A stretch of DNA of 64,000 bases from NCBI GenBank assembly GCA_964423925.1, contig CAYRGQ010000002.1:186001-250000 (forward strand). Reading direction: 5' to 3'. Shown here one piece after another: positions 16,424-23,703 of this stretch. The notes below the pieces were generated by a model. The model saw nothing but the letters and a program-made list of their open reading frames with translations, searched no databases and had not been told where the DNA came from. The DNA is from CAYRGQ01 sp964423925 (GTDB taxonomy: Bacteria > Bacteroidota > Bacteroidia > Sphingobacteriales > Sphingobacteriaceae). Within the stretch, counting starts at the first letter, position 1. Each line of letters opens with the position of its first letter. The position numbers and the translations under genes are program-made.

Positions 16424-16446
16424 ACGCCCCGATACTGAAAAAAATG

Positions 16447-16480
16447 GAAAGCCGCAGGTGATGAACTTGCGGCTTTATTG
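16447..16480 (+). terminator. intrinsic terminator after rpoD
   Basis: Stem AAGCCGCAgGT paired with ACTTGCGGCTT (16449-16459 with 16465-16475, one mismatch) around a 5-base loop, followed by TATTGTTTG. It starts about 25 bases after the rpoD stop codon. Confidence 0.75.
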
Positions 16481-16538
16481 TTTGTCTCCTCACGCAAGTA
16501 AAAGCAAATATTTTTTATGTTTTCAGGATTTTTATCTT

Positions 16539-16546
16539 AGGTTTGC
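16539..16546 (+). promoter_or_regulatory. -7 box for the OmpH-like lipoprotein gene, TAGGTTTG
   Basis: An exact TAnnTTTG match 37 bases upstream of the ATG and downstream of the rpoD terminator. The -33 region is a T run without a clear TTG. Confidence 0.55.
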
Positions 16547-16582
16547 GCTTGTTGAAAATCTTGTTAAAACACTATTCAAAAG

Positions 16583-17191
16583 ATGAAGAAGACGCTTAAA
16601 TCCTTTTTGCAGGCCGGAATAGCCATCTCGGCCATCGCTGTGATGGCATCTTGCAATCAAGGAACGAACTCAGGTAACACGTCAGTGGCGGGCGGTGATT
16701 CGCTAAGTACGGAAGCCGTTGCCGAGAAAATCGTATATATCAATTCGGACACGTTGCTTGAAAACTACGAATATTTCAAGGAAATCCGTGCACGACTCGA
16801 AGACAAAGCCAAAAAAGCGCAGGCGGATATGCAAAGCCGAAGCACGGCTTTCCAACGCGAAATAGCCGACTACCAGCAAAAAGCCCCTACGATGAGCGCA
16901 GCTGATCGGCAAAGCACTGAGGAGCGCCTGGCTCGCAAGCAGGACGAATTGGCTCGCCACCAGCAAAACGCAGGCGCGGCCTTTGCCCAGGAGGAAGCTG
17001 ACGAAAACGAAAAACTCTACAAGAAGATCACCGAGTACCTGAAGGAACACGCTAAACAAAACGGCTATAAGCTTGTGTTGACCTACTCGACTGCCAGCCC
17101 CGCCGTGCTGTATGCCGACGAGAGCCTGGAGATTACCCAAGAAGTGCTGACGGCATTAAACGCAGCCTACGCAAAAGAGAATAAAAAATAA
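16583..17191 (+). CDS. OmpH/Skp-family periplasmic chaperone-like lipoprotein
   Basis: 202 residues. The N terminus is a lipoprotein signal with lipobox MASC (Cys24), so the protein should be anchored to a membrane. After a Ser/Gly/Thr-rich linker, the segment IVYINSDTLLENYEYFKEIRARLE and a long charged coiled coil (about 60-155, with QQKAPTMSAADRQ) match the OmpH/Skp family. This family forms tentacle-like coiled-coil trimers that hold unfolded outer-membrane proteins. Lipidation of such a protein is common in Bacteroidota relatives. It is bounded by its own promoter and terminator and is likely monocistronic. Confidence 0.88.
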   Translation: MKKTLKSFLQAGIAISAIAVMASCNQGTNSGNTSVAGGDSLSTEAVAEKIVYINSDTLLENYEYFKEIRARLEDKAKKAQADMQSRSTAFQREIADYQQKAPTMSAADRQSTEERLARKQDELARHQQNAGAAFAQEEADENEKLYKKITEYLKEHAKQNGYKLVLTYSTASPAVLYADESLEITQEVLTALNAAYAKENKK

Positions 17192-17212
17192 CCAATTACC
17201 GTTGTACCGGTA

Positions 17213-17248
17213 TAAAAAAGCCGCCCTTGGTCAAAGGTCGGCTTTTTT
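17213..17248 (+). terminator. intrinsic terminator after the OmpH-like gene
   Basis: AAAAAGCCG pairs with CGGCTTTTTT around an inner CCTT/AAGG pairing, and a T run follows. It starts 22 bases after the stop codon. Confidence 0.8.
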
Positions 17249-17335
17249 CGGTTTTGTCCGACCTCATACGCCCATCGGTGAAAGCGGCGAAAACGCTGCA
17301 AACCGAAATTTCCTGCGTATTTCGTCCACAAATAG

Positions 17336-17343
17336 TATCTTTG
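17336..17343 (+). promoter_or_regulatory. -7 box TATCTTTG directly before a start codon
   Basis: An exact TAnnTTTG match whose G is followed by six bases and then the ATG at 17350. Transcription would begin at or just before the start codon, so the message is likely leaderless or nearly so. Confidence 0.5.
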
Positions 17344-17349
17344 ACGCCT

Positions 17350-18489
17350 ATGGACGTGCACCTGCTCTTGGCCCAGTACCTGCCCCACGTGCTCCTCGGA
17401 GCATGCGGCCTTTTCCTCCTCATCCAGCTATATTACATTCTATTTGTATACAGCAAATTAGCCCGGCACCGGTCCACGTCCGACGAAGCGGCTCCGCACC
17501 CGCCCCTTTCGGTCATTATCTGCGCTCGCAACGAAGAGGAAAACTTACGCACCTTCTTGCTATCGGTATTGGCACAGGACTATCCCGAGTTTGAGGTGAT
17601 TCTGGTCAACGATTATTCGGAAGATGACTCTAAATGGTTGCTGAAGGAGTTCATGGCTACGCACCCCAACCTTCGGGTGATCGAAATAGCGGAACATATT
17701 CGTCTGAAGCATGGCAAGAAATTCGCTGTTACCCTCGGAGTCAAGGGCGCGCAATACGAGCATCTCGTGTTTACCGACGCGGATTGCCAACCCCAATCCG
17801 ACCAATGGCTCAGGAAGATGGCGGCGGCGTTTAGCTCCGATAAGGAAATCGTACTCGGTTATTCCCCGTATCTCAAGCAGGACGGCCTACTAGGACTCCT
17901 GATCCAATTCGAAACGTTCCACACGGCCATGAGCTATCTGTCCTATGCGCTGAAAGGCAACGCATACATGGGCGTCGGCCGTAATATGGCCTACACCAAG
18001 TCGCTTTTTTTCAAGGGGAAAGGCTTCGCGTCCCACATGCACATTCCCTCGGGCGACGACGACCTGTTCGTTAACCAAAATGCCACGCGTACCAACACCG
18101 CAATCTGTATCGACCCCGATGCGCATGTTTGGAGCAAGCCCAAGGAGACTTTCACGGCATATTACCGCCAAAAGACCCGGCACGCGGGGGCATCAAAAGC
18201 CTATAAATCGGGTCACCGTCGGATGCTTGCCCGCCAACTGATATCGGCGGTCTTGTTTTATCTTGCCTGCATTGTGTGCGTCGCCGTGCTTCCCCTTTAC
18301 TGGCCCTACGTGTTGGGCATGTACCTCCTACGCCTCGTGGCCCAAACTTTAGTTTACTATCCCATCATGTCCAAGCTGCAGGTCAAACAGCTGTTTTGGT
18401 GGCTGCCACTCGCAGACGTGTTCTTCTATTTTTATATTTGCATCAACGGATTTTTTGCACTCTTCAAAAACGATGTGCAGTGGAAATAG
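17350..18489 (+). CDS. membrane-associated family 2 glycosyltransferase
   Basis: 379 residues from ATG 17350. The open frame reaches back to 17227, but that part overlaps the terminator and precedes the promoter, so the shorter start is chosen. The order is: an N-terminal transmembrane helix (LLGACGLFLLIQLYYILFVY), a GT-A domain starting LSVIICARNEEENL with the nucleotide-sugar Asp in VNDYSEDDS and the DxD-like FTDADC, a further catalytic region with SGDDDLFVN, and a QxxRW-like YYRQKTRHAG. Two to three C-terminal transmembrane helices follow. Donor and acceptor are unknown; the topology is that of GT2 enzymes making envelope glycans or glycolipids. Confidence 0.9.
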   Translation: MDVHLLLAQYLPHVLLGACGLFLLIQLYYILFVYSKLARHRSTSDEAAPHPPLSVIICARNEEENLRTFLLSVLAQDYPEFEVILVNDYSEDDSKWLLKEFMATHPNLRVIEIAEHIRLKHGKKFAVTLGVKGAQYEHLVFTDADCQPQSDQWLRKMAAAFSSDKEIVLGYSPYLKQDGLLGLLIQFETFHTAMSYLSYALKGNAYMGVGRNMAYTKSLFFKGKGFASHMHIPSGDDDLFVNQNATRTNTAICIDPDAHVWSKPKETFTAYYRQKTRHAGASKAYKSGHRRMLARQLISAVLFYLACIVCVAVLPLYWPYVLGMYLLRLVAQTLVYYPIMSKLQVKQLFWWLPLADVFFYFYICINGFFALFKNDVQWK

Positions 18490-18552
18490 TGAACCAATGG
18501 CCATATAATTGCATCAGCCGTCCCGGCACGAACATCAATCATTACCCTTACC

Positions 18553-19188
18553 ATGCTTGACCCTACCGTCGATATCATATATCGGTATTTTCCAGCGCTA
18601 ACCGAAAAGCAACGCGCTCAATTCGAGGCACTCGGTACGCTGTATCCGCATTGGAATGCACAAATCAACGTCATATCACGAAAGGACATTGAAAGCCTCT
18701 ACCTGCGCCATGTCCTGCACTCCTTGGGCATCGCCAAAGTACTCACGTTCAAACCAGGCAGCCGTATATTGGACGTAGGTACCGGAGGCGGCTTTCCCGG
18801 CATCCCGCTTGCCATCCTCTTTCCTGAAGTATCATTTGATCTAGCCGACTCCATTGGCAAGAAAATCAAGGTAGTACAGGAAGTAGCCAGTGCTATCGGA
18901 TTGGAAAACGTGGAAGCTTTTCACATTCGCGCAGAACAGCTAGACGGCAAGTACGATTTTGTGGTTTCGCGTGCGGTTACACGGCTGGCGCAGTTCCATC
19001 CTTGGATACGCAACAAATTCCTGAAGCAGGACAAAAACGCGCTGCCTAATGGGTTGCTTTATCTAAAGGGCGGTGACCTGTCCGAAGAGATTCGCGAGGC
19101 CAAGCTCAAAGCAAATATGCATCCCCTATCGGACTTTTTTACAGAGGATTTTTTCGATACCAAATACGTCGTCTACGTGCAAGGCTAG
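18553..19188 (+). CDS. rsmG: 16S rRNA (guanine527-N7)-methyltransferase
   Basis: 211 residues. It methylates G527 of 16S rRNA using S-adenosylmethionine. The SAM-binding motif ILDVGTGGGFPGIPLAI is exact for RsmG/GidB, and the N-terminal region with WNAQINVISRKD followed by LYLRHVLHSL is also diagnostic. The segment DFVVSRAVTRL corresponds to the V-x-x-R-A catalytic-region motif. The gene is 63 bases after the glycosyltransferase and may share its transcript. Its stop overlaps the end of the convergent DinB gene by four bases. Confidence 0.95.
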   Translation: MLDPTVDIIYRYFPALTEKQRAQFEALGTLYPHWNAQINVISRKDIESLYLRHVLHSLGIAKVLTFKPGSRILDVGTGGGFPGIPLAILFPEVSFDLADSIGKKIKVVQEVASAIGLENVEAFHIRAEQLDGKYDFVVSRAVTRLAQFHPWIRNKFLKQDKNALPNGLLYLKGGDLSEEIREAKLKANMHPLSDFFTEDFFDTKYVVYVQG

Positions 19189-19703
19189 GACACGCGACTT
19201 ACCCAGCGCACGGTGACGAGCAACTGGCCGACATGTCGCTGCGTATGCTCGGCAGCATGGAACAGCAAGCCCAGCAACGTCGTCGGAATGCGCTTTCTTC
19301 CCAAGTATCGCGGTTGGGTCAACGTGGATTCATCCGTCTCACGTAGCTGTTGCAAAACATCCTGCACTTGCCGACCGAAGGCATCCACCAAGGTTGCTGA
19401 ACGGATTGCGGGATCAGCTTGCCCTTCGGCGCGAAGCGCGGCAAATTGCTGATCGGAAAGTGTCGCCTCCCGTGCGTATGTAAACAACCGATCGACCACG
19501 CCACACACGTGCTGCAGGTGAAATCCCACGGAAGCCATTCCGCCGGGAGTCTCCCACAGCAGATGGTCGTCAAAACCATCCATGTGGCATGCCATCTCTT
19601 CGTGGGCCTGCAATAGCGCATGCGCAACGGGTTGCAACAGTGCCGGCACACCCTCAATCGGGCCCCGCATCCAAACTTCGGGCTGGTTCGCTTCCATACT
19701 CAT
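19185..19703 (-). CDS. DinB-family four-helix protein
   Basis: 172 residues predicted as four long helices. The metal-binding histidine pattern of the DinB/YfiT-like fold is present: FHLQHVCGVVDRL (first His), and LLFHAAEHTQRHVGQLL, which supplies H-x3-H-x3-H in the last helix. Members include thiol-dependent transferases such as those using bacillithiol or mycothiol, but most are uncharacterised. It starts 14 bases after the FMN reductase stop on the same strand, so the two are probably cotranscribed. Two adjacent ATG codons (19703 and 19697) are possible starts. Confidence 0.82.
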   Translation of the reverse strand: MSMEANQPEVWMRGPIEGVPALLQPVAHALLQAHEEMACHMDGFDDHLLWETPGGMASVGFHLQHVCGVVDRLFTYAREATLSDQQFAALRAEGQADPAIRSATLVDAFGRQVQDVLQQLRETDESTLTQPRYLGRKRIPTTLLGLLFHAAEHTQRHVGQLLVTVRWVSRVS

Positions 19704-19717
19704 AATGTCCGCGTTAA

Positions 19718-20293
19718 CTAAGATGAACCCCTATCGGCTTGCCGCGCCGTGTTCAGCGCCTCGGCGAGCCAAAGAAATTCCGTGATAAAACGATCGATGG
19801 CGGGCTGAAAATCGGCATCGATAAGCTGGCCTGACTCGTCAAATTTTTTCGTAACGGTCGGTGTGATCAGCATCCGCGGCGAAAGCACGCCAAATAGCGC
19901 AACCACGTAATGTTGCAGGGCCAAGGAGGCACGCATACCGCCCATCAAGCCGGTAGAGGACGTTGCAATGCCAAAGGTCTTTTGGGACTGCTTGTTAAAA
20001 TGGTCGAACAGCCGCTTAAGCGCAAAGGGATATCCGCCGTTGTATTCTGGCGAGACCAAAACGTACGCATCCGTCGCGTCCATGATGTCGTATAACGGTA
20101 GCAAATCCGCGGCACAGTCTTCCCGTTTGCGATAGACCTGCTGCCCTTGCGGAAATTTGTCCAACCAATCGCGCACATCCACCAACGTAACCGTATGCGG
20201 CGTTCGCTGTGCGAGCGTCCCATGCAAATGTCTAGCGACCCGTACGCTGACGCTCTCAGCGCGGGGACTGGATGAAACAATTGTGATATTCAT
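19718..20293 (-). CDS. NADPH-dependent FMN reductase family protein
   Basis: 191 residues with a flavodoxin-like fold. The phosphate-binding loop near the N terminus is SSSPRAESVSVRVA, and the flavin/active region is LVSPEYNGGYPFALKRLFDHF, typical of the SsuE/azoreductase-like superfamily. It uses NAD(P)H to reduce FMN or quinones/azo compounds; the exact substrate is unknown. It is the first gene of a likely pair with the DinB gene, or follows the small conserved gene ending at 20311 (17 bases upstream of its start). Confidence 0.88.
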   Translation of the reverse strand: MNITIVSSSPRAESVSVRVARHLHGTLAQRTPHTVTLVDVRDWLDKFPQGQQVYRKREDCAADLLPLYDIMDATDAYVLVSPEYNGGYPFALKRLFDHFNKQSQKTFGIATSSTGLMGGMRASLALQHYVVALFGVLSPRMLITPTVTKKFDESGQLIDADFQPAIDRFITEFLWLAEALNTARQADRGSS

Positions 20294-20310
20294 GGTATTC
20301 CGGCTTAGCG

Positions 20311-20535
20311 CTATCCCTCCCGTTCTAAAATCGCCCGACCAATGGCATTCACCTCCTCATCCAAGCCAAAGCGTGGTAATCCCGACTCCGGATCGAGTTT
20401 CAGCCATTGCGTATCGGTATCTTTTTGGATTTGAAGGTATTCCTTTCCTTCCTTGTAGATGGTATATGTATTTTCCTCTTCGGGAAAAATTGCATAGGCT
20501 GTGCCGTGCACAACCAGGTCAAAGGGTTCAATCAT
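20311..20535 (-). CDS. small conserved hypothetical protein (74 residues)
   Basis: I take the ATG at 20535 (MIEPFDLVVHGTAYAIFPEE) as start. The open frame reaches 24 codons further, but the added part has no coding character. The protein is acidic, predicted as a small beta sheet (FDLVVHGTAYAIFP, YTIYKEGKEYLQIQKD) with the segment TQWLKLDPESGLPRFGLDEEVNAIG. I recall similar short proteins in other Sphingobacteriaceae but cannot name the family or function. It has no signal peptide or metal motif. It is 17 bases upstream of the FMN reductase gene and may lead that operon. Confidence 0.65.
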   Translation of the reverse strand: MIEPFDLVVHGTAYAIFPEEENTYTIYKEGKEYLQIQKDTDTQWLKLDPESGLPRFGLDEEVNAIGRAILEREG

Positions 20536-20631
20536 TACTATATAGTTTATTGGTAAAGTTAAGGATTTTTTCCAAAGTGGCTCGGCGGCCAGACGCAAGC
20601 CAAGCAACGGTCAGAAGGGCGAATAAACACA

Positions 20632-20664
20632 TAAAAAAACCGCTCCATGTGTATGGAACGGCTT
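20632..20664 (-). terminator. intrinsic terminator after tRNA-Arg
   Basis: On the minus strand the stem is AGCCGTTCCAT paired with ATGGAGCGGTT, loop ACAC, followed by a run of T. It begins five bases after the tRNA 3' end. Confidence 0.75.
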
Positions 20665-20668
20665 TTCG

Positions 20669-20742
20669 TACGCCAATCAGGATTCGAACCTGAGACCGAC
20701 GGTTTAGAAAACCGTTGCTCTATCCAGCTGAGCTATTGGCGC
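20669..20742 (-). tRNA. tRNA-Arg (anticodon TCT)
   Basis: 74 bases. The cloverleaf is complete on the minus strand: acceptor GCGCCAA with TTGGCGT (G-U at the first pair), anticodon stem ACGGT/ACCGT with loop TTTCTAA giving anticodon TCT, and a T arm with GGTTCGAATCC. The CCA end is not encoded. Confidence 0.95.
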
Positions 20743-20757
20743 GGGCAATACAGGCTG

Positions 20758-20765
20758 CAAAAATA
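20758..20765 (-). promoter_or_regulatory. -7 box for tRNA-Arg, TATTTTTG
   Basis: An exact TAnnTTTG match on the minus strand, 15 bases before the tRNA 5' end. No -33 TTG is visible at the usual distance. Confidence 0.5.
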
Positions 20766-20800
20766 AGAATTTATCTTATAATCCCACCTGTAAACCTTCT

Positions 20801-20833
20801 GAAAAAACGAGGCCGCATCGTTATGCGGCTTCG
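20801..20833 (-). terminator. intrinsic terminator after dnaJ
   Basis: On the minus strand GCCGCAT pairs with ATGCGGC around AACG, and after CTCG a T6 run follows. It lies about 25 bases after the dnaJ stop. Confidence 0.7.
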
Positions 20834-20857
20834 CTCTTAGTTTATATACATTTCGAG

Positions 20858-22003
20858 CTATTCGAAATATTCCTTTACGCGTTCGAAAAAGGATTTTTCA
20901 CTGCGTCCAGGTTGTGGCTTGAAGTTAGGCGAATTCCGCAAGCTTTCCAACACGTTCTTCTCTTCGGCCGAAAGAGCCTTTGGTGTCCAAACGTTAACGT
21001 ACACCAATTGGTCGCCTCGCTGGTAAGAATTGACTTCGGGCACGCCCTTGCCTTTCAAGCGTAGAATTTTACCTCCTTGGGTCCCCGGTTCGATCTTGAT
21101 TTTGGCCTTGCCGTCTATGGTGGGAATTTCCGCGCTGGTACCCAAAGCCGCGTCTACGAAGTTGATGTACAGGTCGTAGATGACATTCATGCCCTCACGC
21201 TTGAGGTGCTCGTGCGGAACCTCTTCGATCAGGATAATCAGATCGCCCGGAATCCCGCTGCGCGGTGCTGCATTACCCTTTCCACTCATCGAAAGCTGCA
21301 TGCCTTCGCTGACGCCAGCCGGGATGTTAATCGTTATGGTTTCTTCGCCACGCACCAGACCGTCTCCACGGCACGTCGTACACTTGGCCGTTATTTCCAC
21401 CCCTTCGCCGCCACAGGCGTTACAGGTACTGGTGGTCTGCATTTGCCCTAGAATGGTGTTGGTTACGCGGCGTACCGTACCCGATCCGCCACAGTTGCGG
21501 CAGGTATGGAACGACGATCTGTCGCGCGCGCCACTACCGTCGCAGGACGAACAAATCACCTGCTTATTGACCTTGATTTTCTTTTCAACACCTTTAGCGA
21601 TTTCTTCTAGCGTGAGCTTGACCTTGATGCGCAGGTTGGTTCCTTTAGAAACCCGACGACCGCCTTGGCGGCTACCACCGCCGAAGAAGCTTTCGAAAGG
21701 ACTGCCGCCTCCGCCGAAAATATCACCGAATTGGCTGAATATGTCTTCCATATTCATGCCTCCGCCACCATAACCACCCTGGCTGCCGGCATGACCGAAT
21801 TGGTCGTAGCGTTGGCGTTTCTCGGGGTTACTCAGTACCTCATATGCCTCGGCCGCCTCTTTAAACTTCTCTTCGGCTTCTTTGTTGTCAGGATTTTTAT
21901 CGGGGTGGTACTTAATCGCTAATTTGCGGTAAGCGGACTTGATTTCCGCCGTATCAGCATTTCTAGAAACACCCAGCACGTCATAGTAATCTCTCTTCGC
22001 CAT
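20858..22003 (-). CDS. dnaJ: molecular chaperone DnaJ
   Basis: 381 residues; the Hsp40 co-chaperone that delivers clients to DnaK and stimulates its ATPase. The J domain (1-70) has the HPD motif in KYHPDKNPDN. A Gly/Phe-rich region (about 75-125) follows, with repeated GGG. Four zinc-binding CxxCxGxG repeats come next (CSSCDGSG, CRNCGGSG, CNACGGEG, CTTCRGDG), then the C-terminal substrate-binding barrels. It follows grpE by 15 bases in one operon. No dnaK is in the window. Confidence 0.97.
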   Translation of the reverse strand: MAKRDYYDVLGVSRNADTAEIKSAYRKLAIKYHPDKNPDNKEAEEKFKEAAEAYEVLSNPEKRQRYDQFGHAGSQGGYGGGGMNMEDIFSQFGDIFGGGGSPFESFFGGGSRQGGRRVSKGTNLRIKVKLTLEEIAKGVEKKIKVNKQVICSSCDGSGARDRSSFHTCRNCGGSGTVRRVTNTILGQMQTTSTCNACGGEGVEITAKCTTCRGDGLVRGEETITINIPAGVSEGMQLSMSGKGNAAPRSGIPGDLIILIEEVPHEHLKREGMNVIYDLYINFVDAALGTSAEIPTIDGKAKIKIEPGTQGGKILRLKGKGVPEVNSYQRGDQLVYVNVWTPKALSAEEKNVLESLRNSPNFKPQPGRSEKSFFERVKEYFE

Positions 22004-22018
22004 ACGTTCTTTATTCTA

Positions 22019-22573
22019 TTAATTTCCGACCACCACTTTGGCATGTCGTAGTACGAGGTCATTAAGAAAATAGCCTTTCTCGATCTCGTCGATGACCTTT
22101 CCTTTCATATCCTCACTCGGTGACGGGACACTCGTAATCGCTTCCTGCAGTTCCGCGTCAAACGGCTTGCCTATCGACTCCATCTCCTTAAGTCCCTGCT
22201 GTTCCAACATTTTCTTCAGTTTCTGGCTTACAAGTACAATGCCTTCGCGAATGGATTCCACGTCCGTTGCCTGCTCCGTCGCTTTCAGCGCCCTGTCAAA
22301 ATCATCGAGAATAGGCAACAGGTTAAAAATTACGTCCTTGCTCGCCGATTGTATCAATGCGATACGCTCCTTTGCCGTCCGACGCTTATAGTTGTCGAAT
22401 TCGGCGTAAAGCCTGATATATTTGTCATTGGCGACCTCGAGCGCTGCCTCCAAATCAGGTTCTTCCGTATTTTCCACAGTTACCTCTTCTTGTTGCACTG
22501 CCTTTTGCTCTTGCGTTTCGTTTTGTTCCTCCATTATCTCCTTGGCATCGTTTTTCTTTTTGTTTTCTCCCAT
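22019..22573 (-). CDS. grpE: nucleotide exchange factor GrpE
   Basis: 184 residues from ATG 22573 (MGENKKKND); a TTG four codons upstream is possible but less likely. GrpE releases ADP from DnaK. The N terminus is a long charged, glutamate-rich tail. Next comes the dimerising coiled coil with YIRLYAEFDNYKRRTAKERI, the conserved family segment, and then a small beta domain (ITSVPSPSEDMKGKVIDEIEKGY and a terminal A-K-V-V-V). It heads the grpE-dnaJ operon. The upstream 148 bases contain no exact TAnnTTTG, and no CIRCE element was seen. Confidence 0.95.
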   Translation of the reverse strand: MGENKKKNDAKEIMEEQNETQEQKAVQQEEVTVENTEEPDLEAALEVANDKYIRLYAEFDNYKRRTAKERIALIQSASKDVIFNLLPILDDFDRALKATEQATDVESIREGIVLVSQKLKKMLEQQGLKEMESIGKPFDAELQEAITSVPSPSEDMKGKVIDEIEKGYFLNDLVLRHAKVVVGN

Positions 22574-22721
22574 GGTATCAGTCAATTATAACATGTTCAA
22601 TACTGATAGACTATCTTATCAAACGCTTTGCCAACCCCCAAAAACCGACATGCTGTCAGTTATTCGTTTGCTAATCGCGCATTTTGACGGGTTTAAAATG
22701 GGGTTTTGGCAGTGGCAGGGT

Positions 22722-23411
22722 TTAGATCGTTACGTTGTCCTCGAGGGCGGTATCGGCTGTTCGGATGATGCGCGAAGGCATGTTGCGTATGATCTGGTAA
22801 TCGTGTGTCGCCATGAGAATCGCAGTACCCGAACGGCTGATTTCCTTGAGCAAAAGCACAATGCCCTCGGACGTTTCCGGATCCAAGTTCCCCGTGGGCT
22901 CATCAGCGAGGATGATTTCAGGATTATTAAGCAGGGCGCGCGCGATGACTACCCGTTGCTGCTCGCCACCGGAGAGTTCGTGCGGCATCTTTTTCAGTTT
23001 TGAGCGCAGGCCAACTTTCTCCAGCACGTCCAGCATGCGGTTTTTGATCAATTGCTTGTCCTTCCATCCGGTCGCCCGCAGCGCAAATTCCAAATTCTTC
23101 TCTACCGTACGGTCGGTCAGCAAGTGAAAGTCCTGGAACACGATGCCCAATTTTCGCCTCAAGAACGGCACTTCGCTCTCGCGGAGGCGCTTGAGGTCAA
23201 ATCCCGCTACCATACCCTCCCCACTAGCAATGTGGAGTTCTCCATAGATAATCTTCAGCAAGCTACTCTTGCCACTGCCCGTTTGCCCGATCAGGAATAC
23301 AAATTCTCCTTTATCAATTTGCAAGTTAACGTTAGTCAACACCAAATGCTGAGGCTGGTAAATATCGACGTTTTTGAGGGTGATTACGGTATCTCCGACC
23401 ATAGTGTTCAC
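22722..23411 (-). CDS. ftsE: cell-division-type ABC transporter ATP-binding protein FtsE
   Basis: About 226-229 residues. Walker A is GQTGSGKSS, the Q-loop is VFQDFHLL, the signature is LSGGEQQRV and Walker B is ILADEPTGNLDP, with H-loop ATHDY. The sequence and length fit FtsE, the ATPase that with FtsX controls septal peptidoglycan hydrolases. The start could be GTG at 23411 or ATG at 23402; the GTG overlaps the stop codon of the upstream small gene, which suggests coupling, while the ATG begins closer to where the family normally starts. No FtsX is adjacent. Confidence 0.9.
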   Translation of the reverse strand: MNTMVGDTVITLKNVDIYQPQHLVLTNVNLQIDKGEFVFLIGQTGSGKSSLLKIIYGELHIASGEGMVAGFDLKRLRESEVPFLRRKLGIVFQDFHLLTDRTVEKNLEFALRATGWKDKQLIKNRMLDVLEKVGLRSKLKKMPHELSGGEQQRVVIARALLNNPEIILADEPTGNLDPETSEGIVLLLKEISRSGTAILMATHDYQIIRNMPSRIIRTADTALEDNVTI

Positions 23412-23611
23412 AAGTCTAATTTTTTGATTTCGCCAAAGGGCATTGCCCGCACGATATCCATGATGTGATCCGCTTTGTCTGCCAAGCCCAATTTTTCAAG
23501 GGACTTGTCCGGGCGGTCGACCCGAAAATAAGCCAGCAATGTAAATTCCTCATCGCGCAACTGCACGTAATCCGGAATTTTAGCAACACCTTTTACTTTG
23601 ATAACATACAT
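23408..23611 (-). CDS. small conserved hypothetical protein upstream of ftsE (67 residues)
   Basis: I take ATG 23611 (MYVIKVKGVAKIPDYVQLRDEE); the open frame's 13 extra upstream codons lie before the promoter. It is a small alpha/beta protein with an N-terminal strand (YVIKVKG), a strand FTLLAYFRV and a helical C terminus (KADHIMDIVRAM). I do not recognise a family. Its stop overlaps the possible GTG start of ftsE, indicating coupled translation, so a link to FtsE function is plausible but unproven. A promoter with -33 TTG and -7 TACCTTTG ends seven bases before the ATG. Confidence 0.65.
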   Translation of the reverse strand: MYVIKVKGVAKIPDYVQLRDEEFTLLAYFRVDRPDKSLEKLGLADKADHIMDIVRAMPFGEIKKLDL

Positions 23612-23618
23612 GGCTTCG

Positions 23619-23650
23619 CAAAGGTAGCATAAATCAGCGTGTAAACACAA
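23619..23650 (-). promoter_or_regulatory. promoter for the 67-residue gene and ftsE
   Basis: Minus strand: -33 TTG at 23648-23650, a 21-base spacer and -7 TACCTTTG at 23619-23626, an exact match. Only seven bases separate the box from the ATG, so the leader is at most a few bases. Confidence 0.65.
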
Positions 23651-23703
23651 CGACTGAGTCGTTAATTTCGTGCCGGAAGGCGTCCTCCGGCCGATGCATG
23701 GCC

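Noticed and set aside
20857..22003. Missing dnaK as a sign of a defective chaperone operon
   Set aside because: In many Bacteroidota dnaK lies elsewhere, and the grpE-dnaJ pair is intact.
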